Source of the DNA: Malania oleifera
Lineage: Eukaryota; Streptophyta; Magnoliopsida; Santalales; Ximeniaceae
DNA length: 64,000 nt
Direction of reading: 5' to 3'
Assembly: GCF_029873635.1 (NCBI RefSeq)
Contig: NC_080428.1
Coordinates: 61,863,957-61,927,956, forward strand
This document shows positions 43,634-55,520 of the stretch, in pieces (positions within the stretch are counted from its first letter, which is position 1; each line of letters starts with the position of its first letter). The translations under genes were made by a program, and so were the position numbers. Under the pieces are notes generated by a model. It was not told the DNA's origin. It ran no database searches and saw only the letters and a list, made by a program, of their open reading frames with translations.

Positions 43634-44843
43634 ATGGCAAGAAGGCAAACCACAAGTGACTTCTACTCAAAAGCCTCCTCCTCAAAAGCTCCAAAAAAGA
43701 ATTCCTATTTCAAATAGGTTTTCTCCCCTTGAGAGACCTTCAAGACCTCAAACCCCTAGCTTCAAAGACATCATGGAAGGACGAGTGTCTTCCCCACATC
43801 CTTCTCCTTCAAAAAACTCACCAAAAGGATACTTTACCAAAAATCTTTATGAGGATTTATTTCTTGTTGAACTTGAATAGGAAGCATCCCAACCTTTTGA
43901 AATTATCAAAAAATGTTTTTTCAGAGGATGTTATTTTGATACTCCTAATATTATCAAGGATATAAGGTTTTATGAATTAATCTTTATTGAAACCAACTCG
44001 GTTACCATTGATCATACGTTTGGTCTTCAAGAACCTCAAAAAATAAATTTTTCAAAAATAAAGATTTTAAAGGTGATTTCTCCTTTCGAATGGGGACAAC
44101 ATCCTCAGACTTCAAAAGAATTTAAAGGGATTTATATTCCTCAAACCTATGATTATCAAGACTATCAAAAGGCCTGGTATTTTATTTTCTATGTAATAAA
44201 TTTTACTCACTCCTGGTTTATTTATTTTGATCAAAAAAATATTAAACACTTTCCAAAATGGTTTCTCACATGGTTTTCTTTCTTTGGTCTTGAAGCAGGA
44301 ATTTTCCCAAAAGATATTCAAAATGATTTTGATTTATTTAGAAAGAATTTTAAGCTCCCTTTAGATTACTCAAAAGGACACCTTGAGGAGTCTGCTAGCC
44401 TCCTTTTCTTTTGCTCATTTTTCATGATCACTTGGATCTTCTGCTGAGATTATGTTCTGGTCTCCCCATCTGATAGTTCATTTGGTCATTCCAAAACTTT
44501 ACGGAGAATCTTTAAGATCCGTTGGTGGGATAAATTCACCATGCCTAAAGGTAAAGTTCGTGCATGGCTAGCAAAATCCCATTGTCCATAAGTTCCCCCT
44601 ATTCAAAAAGAAAAGAAGAAATTCCTTGAAGACGATGATACCATGTCTACAGTATCATCAAGAAAGTCAAAATCATCAACGAAGTCAAAATTACTCAAAA
44701 TTATTGCTCAGCTCAACTCGGATGATTCAGGATCTGAACCCGACTCGCCAACCACTCCAAAATTCAATCTACTGGGGTCTGACATTGACGCCTGGTATCA
44801 ATTTATTCAAGACCCTGAGGAAATTTCCTCGAAGGAGACTTAA
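43634..44843 (+). pseudogene. Viral ORF2, function unknown
   Basis: Begins at an ATG 7 bases after the ORF1 stop and ends at TAA 44841-44843. It is interrupted by a stop at about 43715, one at 43878-43880, one at 44445-44447 and one at 44590-44592, but otherwise reads in order: a Ser/Pro/Lys-rich N-terminus (FSPLERPSRPQTPSF), a central aromatic-rich globular region (WFIYFDQKNIKHFPKWFLTW, FFGLEAGIFP), then KGKVRAWLAKSHCP and a Ser-rich acidic tail. Florendoviruses have a second ORF of unknown role; I do not recognise any domain. It could correspond to the transactivator position of other genera, but nothing shows that. Confidence 0.65.
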
Positions 44844-45244
44844 AGCAAAAGATGCTGCTTTCTTACTCAAGATTGACAGGCCATCCTGTCGGTTTCTCAA
44901 GGACTTATCAAAAATATTTTACAGCTGTTAGCCATTGGGCCCAGCTTGTATTATTTTATTGTGAATTATAAGTGTGTAAGAACGAGTGTTTTACACCTGC
45001 CCACCATTTGGGGCCAGGGTTGTATTTTTTCTGTCAACGTTTGTATTTTAATTAGAGGTGGTGGGTTTCCACACAAATGTAGCCGTCCATGTGCTGTCAC
45101 CTTTAATTAAAGTCTTTTGTTTTGTTGCGTCGGCTCGCGTGTCTTGTAAGGAATCTGTGAAATCTTAGTGGTCGATGGGGCCCAAAGAGTACTCGCACTA
45201 TCTTTCCCGGACTCCAAATTGTTTCAAGTCCGAGCTAGTCTGTC

Positions 45245-45251
45245 TATAAAT
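45245..45251 (+). promoter_or_regulatory. Probable viral TATA box
   Basis: TATAAAT in the intergenic region after ORF2, 157 bases upstream of an AATAAA, as expected for the pregenomic RNA promoter with a terminally redundant transcript. Confidence 0.65.
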
Positions 45252-45407
45252 TAGAAGTTTAGTTTTAGTTGTAACTCGCACCAAGTTGAGGGTTTAATTT
45301 CCACTAGGGAAAGCCTGAGTCTTCGAGCTCCACTCAACTTCTCTCTTCTCCCATCCCTCTCACTTCTGTAAGTTCATTTTCTTATGTAAAAATTTACTAA
45401 AACTTTT

Positions 45408-45413
45408 AATAAA
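45408..45413 (+). terminator. Probable viral polyadenylation signal
   Basis: AATAAA, downstream of the TATA box in the intergenic region. Confidence 0.6.
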
Positions 45414-45734
45414 GGTTTCTGCGTGTTATGTTTCAGAAGTTATTTAAACTTTCATAAGTATGCTCTACACCTGCGACTTTGTTCGATCTTGTGCATCAGA
45501 AAATTTGTTTTACGATTAAGTTGTTCGTTCTCAAGATTGTTCAAGGGTTGTCTGTCAAGCCTGGTTCGGCCAGTTATTCAGACATAATAGCACATCCCTC
45601 CAGTGGACTATTAGTCATCCCTTAAATATGAGAATAATTATTTTCAATTTGCTCATGTTATTTGTGATGATGCTGTCTTTTGCTTGCCAAATTGTTTAAA
45701 CTTTCCTTGTTCTAAGAGTGATCTGGGCGCAATT

Positions 45735-46198
45735 AGGAAAATTCGGGTAAATTGTCTTGAACAAAGTTCAACCAATTAATATAAATTTGAATTTTATTTA
45801 TCCATTTAGCATTGATATTTTACACGGAGAAGAACTAATATCCTGTTCTATAATTTTAATTTATAAAGAATGAATTTTGAAATTTTATTTTATCTTTTCT
45901 TAACAATATGCTTGATAAGTTACTTGAATTTAAAAATATTGAACTATGTTTTATTTGTTTTATGATATATTTAATCATTAAATTTTTATGAAATTACATC
46001 TAATAATTATTTTGTAATATTATAATTATTAGGTATTTTATGATTTTTTAGTAATTTATATATATATTTTTTTAAAAAAAATAAAATATAATAGTTTTTT
46101 TGTTATGTTGATGTTAATTAGATGATTTAAACTGATTGAACCAAATAGATAAATTAATTTGAGAATCAATTAGGTCTTCGAGTTGCTTAATTAGTTTT
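45735..46198 (+). repeat. 464-bp direct repeat, right copy
   Basis: Copy of 36635-37098; both share aggaaaattcgggtaaattg at the start and gagttgcttaattagttttt at the end. Confidence 0.92.
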
Positions 46199-47953
46199 TA
46201 AGATATTAGTTTGACCAAAATTTTAATTTAATTTATTAAATTGTGTTGTTTTATAATTATCATTTAATATGCATAACGATTGACTAATGATAAACTAATG
46301 AAAGGTTTATTTTGTTAATAAAATTAAACCCTAGGAGGTTTTTGATAGTTTTTGAAAACATGGGGGATGGAGTGTCATTTTGAGAAAACTCAGAGGGTGT
46401 TGTTGGATTATAATATTATAAAAACTTGATTAAACTCAAGCACAATGTTATAAAATTCATATTTGAAATTTAATTCAAATACAACTTGAATTCAAGTGCA
46501 TTCAATAATGCATCTCTTTTGAATGCCTACACTCTTTTTCTTTTATAGGTGGATTTTCCTTTCTCATGTATTATAATTGAAATAGTTTACCTTTGATGTA
46601 CAACTAGTCTCGCTAAAAACTGTAAAAAATAAAAAAATAAAAAAATAAAAAAAAAACAACACACTACCGACCCTTGGAATTGTAAAAACAAAAGGACGAC
46701 ATACAATAGGTCAAAATAGTCGGGAACTTATAAACAATACAAAATATAAATTGCTTGCAAAATAATTAAATAATATTATAATTTTTACAAATTAAGAATG
46801 GTATGATTTTTTGATTTAGGACATATCATCATTATATTTGAGGATATTTTAAGATTCTTCAGATAGGATATATATATACATATGTTTACATCTTAGTGTT
46901 AAAATCCTAAAGCAATTTTTACTAAGGAGATAGTGAGAATTGCACAAAAACTTAATGGAAATAGACACGATGCTAAACAACATAAACTATTGTACTTTTA
47001 TTTTCTTATTTTTCTTCTTTCAATTTGTTCTATGTGTGGGCATAACTCAAAGGTGCATTTCCATAATGGTGTCCCCTTCCTAAGCACTCTATAGATTTAC
47101 TCCAAAAATAATAAGAGGCAAAACACATTTTGCATCCACTTAAATGAACTTAATCATCAAATGTGTCCTATGTTGCACCACCCTAGCTAGCCAACTCCCG
47201 TAAGTTCATTAAGAGCTTATGCTCAAGCTCACCAATTGACAGCACTACTTGTAGAATCACACCATTGTTTCATAACCTAGACAACGTTAGGACATATGTA
47301 ATATTTCACTCAATGAGCTTTAGTCCTATATGTTTAATGTTTCTAACTTCACTTGCCTACAAAGATCATTAGTGAGACAGTTTGTAAGATTCCTTTCTAA
47401 TCTAACGTAAATATTTTATCTTGAAATACACACATTACTATTGGGAATACATTCCTAATTGAACTAGAAGTGTTCACTTATTTGGATTGCTCCAATGTGT
47501 GCTATTAATTTAAAATTTTTATATTTTGATCTACCTTTTAACTTTGTTTTTGTCAAAAATTAGGATTTCTTTACTTGTTTGCATTACATCATACATTTGT
47601 TATTCTTGTTATTGCCAATTAACAAATGAAGATCTCTTATATAGGTCTTTTTATTCTAAACTCTTATATTATGAAAGCAAAACTTCATTTTGGTTGATTT
47701 GGCTTAGTTTGTTCTCATCAAAGACTAAATCAAGAGCTTCTTCTAATTGCATCAAGAAGATATGTTTTTAATTGTCATCTTTTAAAGTCAAGGAAACTTC
47801 TTTTTGCTAAAAATACTTCAACTTCAAATTCAATTTCCTCCATTAAGCAAATTTCTAATTTATTTTTCTCTAAAAATTTATTATCTTTTAAAATTTTTCT
47901 TTGAACTATCAGTAACAATGTATCTTTTCTAATTACAAAGTAGTGAGTACATG
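46199..47953. other. AT-rich stretch, no gene identified
   Basis: Contains an A-rich (aaaaaat)n run at 46625-46660. Short frames (47526-47771 plus; 47775-48155 minus) have no recognisable domain; the second runs into an LTR. Confidence 0.6.
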
Positions 47954-48367
47954 TGTTGCGGGATAAAATTGGTGATGACCTACGACGTCGCTCTCCGACT
48001 TCCGATGACCTGAAAAGGATGGAAACAAAGCAAGCTTGGAGGACCCGAGGTTTACTCTTGGGGATCACTCCGATGCCTAAGTAAGGGAACGCTTCAAAGA
48101 AGTTGAATGCAATAGTAAAGTGGGTTAAGAGTGAGTTACCTTGGCTTGTTTGCATTACCCTTCTTTATAGTGGTGAGGTATGACCCTTGGGGTGATCCGT
48201 CATTTTGATGCAGGGGCGTGGATCACTCCGGAGGTTTAAAGCACTAGCGTGGATCTCTCCCTTCATTATTGGATTAGAGTTAATTGCTCTTACTAGAGGA
48301 TTTGACTTGGGTAGTGATTGATGGGTTTTGACTTCCTTTTATAAGCTTATGTATTTAGGGCATATCA
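47954..48367 (-). repeat. 3' LTR of second Tat-type element
   Basis: Shares with the 434-bp LTR the segments gacctgaaa, cttggaggacccg and gatcactccgatgcctaag, but is clearly diverged. Confidence 0.88.
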
Positions 48368-48754
48368 GTTGTCCCCCCCTTTGTTTTGAAGTTTTAAACC
48401 ATGTTCCCAATGTTCGAAAGTTGTTCTTGATGGGCTTTTGTGGAGCCTAGTTGTGTTTGATCTGGGTGATGACCTGATCCAAGGTAATGATGCGTGGTTT
48501 CTTAATGGAAGATTTCTTACTTGGGCTTAGTCCATGGAACGAAGGCTTGGGCCGAAAATTTTTTTTAACACCCTCTTCAGCTACTTCTTTATCTACAGCT
48601 TACCGAGTCGGATTTGGGGTGTGCTCGGCTTACCCGAGCCAATCTTGTGGCACTCTTGGCTTTGCCAATCCGAACTCGAGGGGGCATCAGCTAGTTCGAG
48701 CCAAAATGGACGCGAAAACGGCTTTGCCGAACCGATTTGCTGAGCCAGATTTTC

Positions 48755-49460
48755 ATTGAGTATTTGTGCCGAGCTGCTCTTGCCGAGCTATTCTCATTGA
48801 GTTGTTTATGCCGAGCTATTCTCACCAAGCTGTTTTTGTCGAGCTGTCCTTCGTGGGCAACTTTTACCAAGCCGCTCTTCAAAGCAATTCTTGTCGAGTT
48901 GTTTTTTCCGAACTGCCCTTCATGGGAAACTTCTGTCGAACTGCTCTTCAAGGCACTTCTTGCCGACTTGTTTTTGCTGAGTTGCTGTTCGTGGGCAACT
49001 TATGCCGAGCTGCTCTTCGTGGGCAACTTCTGTCGAACTGCTCTTCAAGGCATTTCTTGCCAAGCTGTTTTTTCTAAGCTGCTCTTCGTGGGCAACTTCT
49101 GTCGAGCTGCTCTTCAAGGTACTTCTTGCCGATCTGTTTTTGTTGAGCTGCTCTTCGTGGGCAACTTCTGCCGAACTGCTCTTCATGGCACTTCTTGCCA
49201 AGCTATTTTTCAAGGCAATTCTTGCCAAACTGTTTTTACCGAGCTGCTTTTCATGGGCAACTTCTGCTGAGCTACTCTTCAAGACAATTTTTGTCAAGCT
49301 GTTTTTGCTGAGCTGCTTTTCATGGGCAACTTCTATCAAGCTGCTCTTCAAGGCAATTCTTGCTGAGCTACTTTCATCGAGCAACTCTTCATGGGCATTT
49401 TCTATCGAGCTGCCCTTTAAGGCAAATCTTGTCGAGCTGTTTCTGCTGAGCTACTCGTCG
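48755..49460. repeat. Tandem array, about 69-bp unit (diverged relative of Tat array 1)
   Basis: Repeats of gccgagctgctcttcgtggg plus caacttctgtcgagctgctc and ttcaaggcacttcttg. The motif gggcaacttc recurs at spacings near 69, with 27- and 96-bp variants, which shows a nested unit. It contains gccgagctg, as in array 1 of the first element. Confidence 0.88.
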
Positions 49461-49469
49461 TTGGGTCTT

Positions 49470-49879
49470 TTTTGTTTAGTGAGTTGTGCTCACTTGTTGG
49501 CGGTTATATGGCTTCACGAGTTGTGCTCGTCAGTTGGGCCTTCTTTGCCTAATGAGATGTACTCATTTGTTGGGCAATCTTCTGGCCTCACGGGCTTTGC
49601 TCGTCAGTTGGGCTGATTTCGCCTAATGAGCTATGCTCATTTGTTGGGCAGTTTTCTGGCCCCACGAGCTTTGCTCGTTAGTTAGGCCGATCTTGTCTAA
49701 TGAGCTATGCTCATTTCTTGGGCAATCTTCTGGCCTCATGAGCTTTGCTTGTCAATTGAACCAATCTCACCTAATGAGCTATGCTTATTTGTTGGGCAGT
49801 CTTCTGGCCTCACGAGTTTTGCTCATCAGTTGGGCCGATTTTGCGTAATGAGCTATGCTCATTTGTTAGGCAGTCTTCT
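49470..49879. repeat. Tandem array, about 74-bp unit (relative of Tat array 3)
   Basis: Repeats of cctaatgagctatgctcatt then ggcctcacgagctttgctcg, spaced about 74 bp (49623, 49697, 49771, 49847). Clearly homologous to the 72-bp unit at 27880-28225. Confidence 0.88.
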
Positions 49880-50984
49880 TGTAAGAACCTGACCTGTGAG
49901 ATATGGAATAAATAAATAAGAAAATGGTTAAATAATAATTTGAGCAAGCTTCATCGATGAAGCTAGAGTTTCATCGATGAAGGCTCTTCTACTGTTCGGC
50001 GACGAAATGCAGAGGTTCATCGACGAAGAGAAGCCGAGAGATTTGGGAAATCTTGAAATCTTAGGCTCGTTGATGAGACCACCACTATGTCGACGAATTT
50101 CCTTCGCTCGCTCATCGACGAAGACACCGCCTCATCAACGAAGTAAGCAGAGTCAAAGGTACTATAAATATCTTTTTCTTTGCTTAGAAGCTAAGATACT
50201 AAAAATTTCTCTTTCTCTCTCTCTAGAACTCGAAACTCCACTCTCTCTCTAGATTTCTTCATTGTTCGTCGTTGGAATCGACAAACCAACGTTACTGCGA
50301 GGATCAAGGAAGGAATCTCTACATGTTTTGTGGAATGGATCTTTGTTTTGAGGTCTTCGGGTTTTGACCCAAAAATCGAGGTAAGGCTCGATTTTCATTT
50401 CCATTTCGGTAGATCTGTAGAGCGTAAGATTGTAAGTAATTATTGTACAGTGATTTATAAGTTTTGGGAACTCGATTCGTGGTTTAAGAGCCGTAGAATT
50501 TGTGTTTGGATTTTTGGGGAAAGGTAAGGGTATTTTGTTTATATCGGTTATTTTTTAAATCAGATTCGATAGAATTGTGGTTCACGATCCTATGCATGTT
50601 TTGGCTACTTATTTGGGAAAATCTAACAGGTGAAAATTACAAGGTTTTCATATTATAATTTTGGGAAAAGGGGGGCATCGGGTTGCATCTCTAGTTTTGT
50701 TGGAAAACCGTGGATATATTGTGTTATATATTGTGTTATGGAGATGGTTGTGTCTTGACTTGTTTTAAACTATATTTTGAAAATCATGATTTTGAGATTA
50801 CCAAATGAGTGAGGAATGAACTGTTATATGAATATGCATTGAGTTGTGATTTGCTGAAATGAGATATAGGAACGTGTGTTCTGAATTGTTTTAGGTTGTA
50901 GAAGAGTGTCCAACTCTATATCCAAGGGTGTGAAATACCACCTGCCAGTGGCAAAAGTGTCCGGCCCTATATCCGATGGTGTGA
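49880..50984 (+). repeat. Outer gypsy 5' LTR, first part
   Basis: Starts tgtaagaacctgacc. Contains palindromic tcatcgatga/tcgacgaa motifs (49946-50145), a TATA box (TATAAATA, 50163-50170) and a CT-rich leader (50205-50250). Confidence 0.82.
50163..50170 (+). promoter_or_regulatory. TATA box of outer gypsy LTR
   Basis: TATAAATA followed about 40 bases later by (CT)n, directly downstream of the palindromic motif cluster. Confidence 0.7.
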
Positions 50985-51802
50985 TGTAACGTCCCCGACC
51001 TGCCACGTGGGCCTAGAGTGCTACTTTAGTGACGTCAGTGTACCTGATACCTTATTCATCAAATATAAAACACACATACGCAACGGAAATAAAATATAAA
51101 ATCTCCAAATTACATTACCAAAGTTCTAACTATCTTTATACACAAATATACCCATCCTCACATAATTACATCCCATAAAACTAAATAAAAATAAAATCTC
51201 TATCTACACGCTACCTACATAAATTTACACCTCTAGCCCGCTAGACCCGATCTCTAGGATTTCTTGAAAAGATAGTTTGTAAAGTAGGGATGAGGCACAA
51301 CTCAGTAAGGGAAAGACTAAGTTAATGTCAGTGTGTGGCCAGCATGCATTTAGTGTATAGAAAATAACCAGTTTACTAAACAGATAAACACATTTATGAA
51401 AACATTCTTATTTTACATTCACACACACAATTAGCTGAGGATAGGGAAGATTACCCGCCTATACAAGTAGCTTCCCTCTACTCTAGTATCATTACTACTA
51501 CGAGGGCACTCACCTTTCTCAGTAAGCCCTCGAAGTTATCTTATTAATTAACCGTATTCACATAAATTAACAGATATGCATATAAGACACTCCCTGTGAC
51601 AAACACGCCATTTTACATCCCCATGGCACGAGTTGTGCGGCCCGAAGGCTGGACTAAGCCCGGGTGATCAGCACAAACAAAGTCAAATATAACATCCTCT
51701 ACAAACACATCTATTGGCATCCACAACAAAGTTGCAGGTTCGACACCCTTACTTCAACCACACGCAGGCAGTTGGCTAGACCCCCTACACTTCTATCCAG
51801 AC

Positions 51803-53842
51803 TATAGTGACCCAAAGAATGATATTATTTAAATAATAAGAGGGAGAGAAATAGAAACAGAAACAGAAGGAGGTCGTAGACTTCGTCGACGAACGCGGAG
51901 AGCGTTCGTCAACGACATTGCATTTTGGGGAATAATAATAATTTTAGGAAATTGTTGGGACTCGTCGACGAATACAGGAACTCGTCGACGAATACAGGAA
52001 TTTGTCGACAAGTGCAGAAGAAAATTCGTCAATAAATACAGGGATTCGTTAACGAAAAAATACCGAGCGAGGTTTTTGGTTGCTTTGAATTTCATCGACG
52101 AATACAGGTCTCGTCGACGAATTTAATGAAGGACTCGTCGACGAGGTGTTGTGTCTCATCGACGAATTTGGCCCTATAAATAGCTAAAAATCATATTTTT
52201 ATCCATTTTTCAACGCCTCTTTCTCTCTCTTCTCTCTCTCCCTACGAATTCTCTCCCTTCTCTCTTCGTTTCTGGCCTCGTTAGTCGCTGGATCGAAGAT
52301 TTGAGGCTACCACGACGCTCTTGGCGAAGTTCTCTACACGTCTGCCAGAGCGGATCATTGGGGAAACGAAGTTGGAATTCATCCCAAATTCAGGGTAAGG
52401 CCTTTTAGTCCGTTTTTGGCCTTATGTCAGTTATAGGAAATGATATAGGCAGAAAAATACTGATATTTTGTTCTGGCATATGTTGGTTTCAGGGTGTTGT
52501 GTAGGAGGCCTTGCGGGTGTTAGGCTAGTATTCTATAGGGGCTTTCCAGTAGTCAGGTAAGGGAAATATGCTATGCTAGGAAGTTTTGAAATATTATACA
52601 GTTTATCTAATTATGAAAATTATGTATTAGAGTATCGTGTGGCTTGTGAATATGAATATAGTACAGAGATATGTTTTACGATATTTCAGTATTCTAATTT
52701 TACTATATTTCAGTACTATGATTTTATGAATCTCAGTACCAGGATTATACGAATATCAGTATTATGATTATTTATGCAGTTTCAGTGTTATGATTATACA
52801 GTTCTTAGTAATACGACGTATGAATTACAGTACAGTTTATGCAGTATTATGGTAATTACAGTTATTTCAGAATCATGGTAAATCAGATAGTTGTATATAG
52901 AAATATATTATATGGTATCAGATCCTGTTGGACTATGCAGTTACAGAGCATGGTACCGCTGCTACAGATATTATGTTACTTTATAAGTGCAACCACCTAT
53001 TTAGATAATACATGGTAAGGTCGATCACCTAGGCCCTCGAAGAGGATAGGCTCCCCATCCAGATATGGGTTGAGGTGGGCAAATCGACTGATGGAGTATA
53101 GTGATTTATTCCTGGTTGGCTAGCCAGGGTAAATCCAGCCTATGGGCTGCACAACCCTGTCATGAGGGGGGTAAGTCATGACATACAGATATCCATAGGG
53201 AACATTTTCAGTTATTATTATTACGTATTTACAGTTTTACAGAAACAGGGAATATACTTATGCATAATAGAAGTATTTTGAATAGTAAACTACGATACCG
53301 TACTGTTAAGCAACATGGAAAAGGGGGGTGAATTTTATTACTTATACCGTACTTACATATTCAGTTATACATGTTTATATGAAAACAGATTCCATGATAT
53401 ATAGTAGCTCATTTGCCACACACTAGTAATAGCAAATTTCGTCTTACTGAGCGTTGGCTCACCCCAGTGTTGAATCATTTTTCAAGTGATCCGGGTAGGC
53501 GAGCAGATCAGACTTGCAAATAGAGGGACTTTAGTAGTGCCTTGTCAGAGAGTGAGTATATTTTTGGGGATGATTGTGTGTACCCTAACTAGTTGAGGGT
53601 ATTTTGGGAAAATAGTGATATGTGTATACTTTGGGAAACATGTAGCACTTTGGTATTGTGTGGTATGGTGTTGTATATATTTATATATGGATATGTTTAT
53701 TCAGTTTCTGCTTCTTGCTGCTTAGATTTATGGTTGAGTTTATCCCAGTATGCTATCAGAGCATGTTAAATATTATGGTATAAAAAAACAAAAAAAAATT
53801 AAAAAAACAAAAAAAAAAAAGTTTATTAAGCAGGTCGTTACA
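51803..53842 (+). mobile_element. Solo LTR, 2040 bp, inside an LTR
   Basis: Starts tatagtgacccaaag, ends ggtcgttaca, with TSD cagac at 51798-51802 and 53843-53847. The sequence on both sides joins to match the other LTR (cagacagtgtgggtgcac at 61150). It holds a palindrome cluster (51876-52170), TATAAATA (52175-52182) and a CT-rich leader. The first bases (ta rather than tg) may be mutated. No internal coding sequence, hence a solo LTR. Confidence 0.9.
52175..52182 (+). promoter_or_regulatory. TATA box of the 2-kb solo LTR
   Basis: TATAAATA immediately after a cluster of tcgtcgacgaa motifs; CT-rich leader follows at 52210-52260. Confidence 0.7.
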
Positions 53843-55059
53843 CAGACAGTGTGGGTGCACATGGTCTAACTAGCAACGGTACCGTGCTCATAATACACTG
53901 GTCCCCAGGGTTCCTAAAGCATATCATGTAATTTAGATAATAGAAATAACCATTTAAAATATTAATTCATATATATTTCCTGTTATTCCACACACCTAAC
54001 CCTCGGCCACAAAATATAACCCGGTATATAGTCATCAATTAAAACTCAGCCCTCGGCCATCAAATAATAATCCTAACCCTTGGCCAATCAAATAACACCC
54101 GACCATTGGCCGTTAGTTCAAACTCCTGCATTTCATAAACAGTTCCAGTATTTTCACAAGCATTTACAGTATTTCTCAACCAATTCAATATTTCACAGAC
54201 AATTCAGTATTTCAAAATCCCAAATCCAGATATACAATAATCCATACAAATTAAATCATATGCCACACGATTTTCTACATTTTAACAAATCCATATAAAC
54301 AAACAAGCTTTCCATCATTCATTTTATTCAAAAATACCATACCATATATCCTAAGTTTGTAAAATTCTTTTTGAACAATTAGATTCCAAAATAGCCTTTA
54401 AATTCCCAAATGAATAAATAAATAAATAAATTTATATAAATATAACAATTTAATTGATTCAATTTTCATAAAATTACTGACTTAACTTAATCCCCTTACC
54501 TGATTTTTGAAAAAAAACCCGATAACACCCCGGCTTATGCCCCAGGTGTTCAAAAACCCCTGAATCTTGAAATTCAAATTTCACCATATTATTCGTCATA
54601 ATTCCAAGAATAACTTTCCCTAAAATTTCCATAAGTTTTGAATACCCTAAATAGCCTAATAAAATCCTAAATTATCAAATTTACCCCCGATTTAGGATTG
54701 GTACCCCGGAGCTCCGATTTGAAAACTTACTCCGACTAGATTGTAGAGAATCTCCCCATGACTCTCCTGACAATTTTTGTTCGTTAATGGGGCTTATAGT
54801 TTAAGAGAAATTGAGATAAGTTTGAAAATTGTCCTTACCCCAGGAGATATGCCTACGCCGCTCCCACAACAGATCTGCCCCAGTATAAATGTCGGTGGCG
54901 GCGAGTAGAGCCCAATGGTATTTTCGGACTTTTGATTGACTGAATAATGGAGACGAGATGGAGGAGAGTGGGAGAAAGAGAACGAGGAGACAAGCGTTGC
55001 TGTTTTTTTTTTTTTTTTTTCAGAAGGTCTTTCTTCTTGAAGCCTCTGACTTCATGAAG

Positions 55060-55205
55060 GTTATATATAATATATATATATTTATTTATTTTATTATAAT
55101 ATTATATCATTATTATTATATTATATAATTTAATTAATAAAATTTAATAATTAATTAATTATTTATTTTTTAAAAAAGTAATTTAAATTTTAATTTTAGT
55201 TTTTT
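55060..55205. repeat. AT-rich low-complexity tract in LTR
   Basis: (TA)n, TTATTA-type repeats; counterpart at 62368-62520 in the other LTR with different length. Confidence 0.9.
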
Positions 55206-55520
55206 TTTAGGATCACTACATTCTCCCCTCCTTCCGAAAATTTCGTCCTCAAATTTGTTAACTATTATCAATCACATTTTTAACTCACTACCCTTGTCTA
55301 TAGAAGAGTCGATAGCCACCCATATAGTGGCCCCGTCCTGCGTTTATTAACTACTCTCACTTATGGTGGAGGAATATCGTGGTTACAATACTGCCTTTGA
55401 GAAATTACAATAACCATAACAAATTTTCCCAAAGACTATTCATAATTAAAATTATACAAAACTAACCACACAACCTACTCTACTCTCTCTACATACAACT
55501 ATACCCTCACCTGTCTGACA

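Larger units (their letters stand above)
37099..45734 (+). mobile_element. Endogenous caulimovirid (pararetrovirus), florendovirus-like
   Basis: From 37960 to 45734 it reads as one linear viral genome: tRNA-Met primer site at its first base, leader, ORF1 with movement protein, coat protein, zinc knuckle, protease, RT and RNase H in that order, a second ORF of unknown function, then a TATA box and AATAAA. There is no integrase and no LTR. The one-polyprotein plus small ORF layout fits florendoviruses; a petuvirus relative is the alternative. The part 37099-37959 is an inverted second copy of the movement-protein region. All ORFs carry stops or frameshifts and catalytic positions are altered, so this is a defective fossil copy. 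Confidence 0.85.
47954..49879 (-). mobile_element. Second Tat-type element, 3' end only
   Basis: A 414-bp LTR (47954-48367) has the same ends (tgttgcggg ... gggcatatca) as the Tat element at 26556 and is followed by the same tract (gtccccccctttg) and a 3' region with related tandem arrays. It is cut at 49879/49880 by the LTR of the outer gypsy. No coding part is in the window. Confidence 0.85.
50985..55220 (-). repeat. 3' LTR of inner chromovirus, enlarged by a nested solo LTR
   Basis: Plus-strand reading starts tgtaacgtccccgacc and ends ggatcactaca; then the tract ttctcccctccttcc (PPT in element orientation). The nested solo LTR occupies 51803-53842. Confidence 0.92.

Noticed and set aside
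37099..45734. Reading the virus-like segment as an LTR retrotransposon because of the 464-bp flanking repeats
   Set aside because: No integrase, movement and coat proteins present, the repeats lack TG/CA ends, and the primer site is 862 bases from the left repeat.
47526..47771. 81-codon plus frame with hydrophobic segments
   Set aside because: AT-rich chance frame with no start context or homology that I recognise.
48737..49616. Long overlapping frames of 177 and 204 codons rich in Cys, Leu and Ala, and a 154-codon minus frame
   Set aside because: They lie wholly in a tandem array whose unit length is often a multiple of three, so all frames stay open by chance and the same words recur in each. 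No start context or domain.
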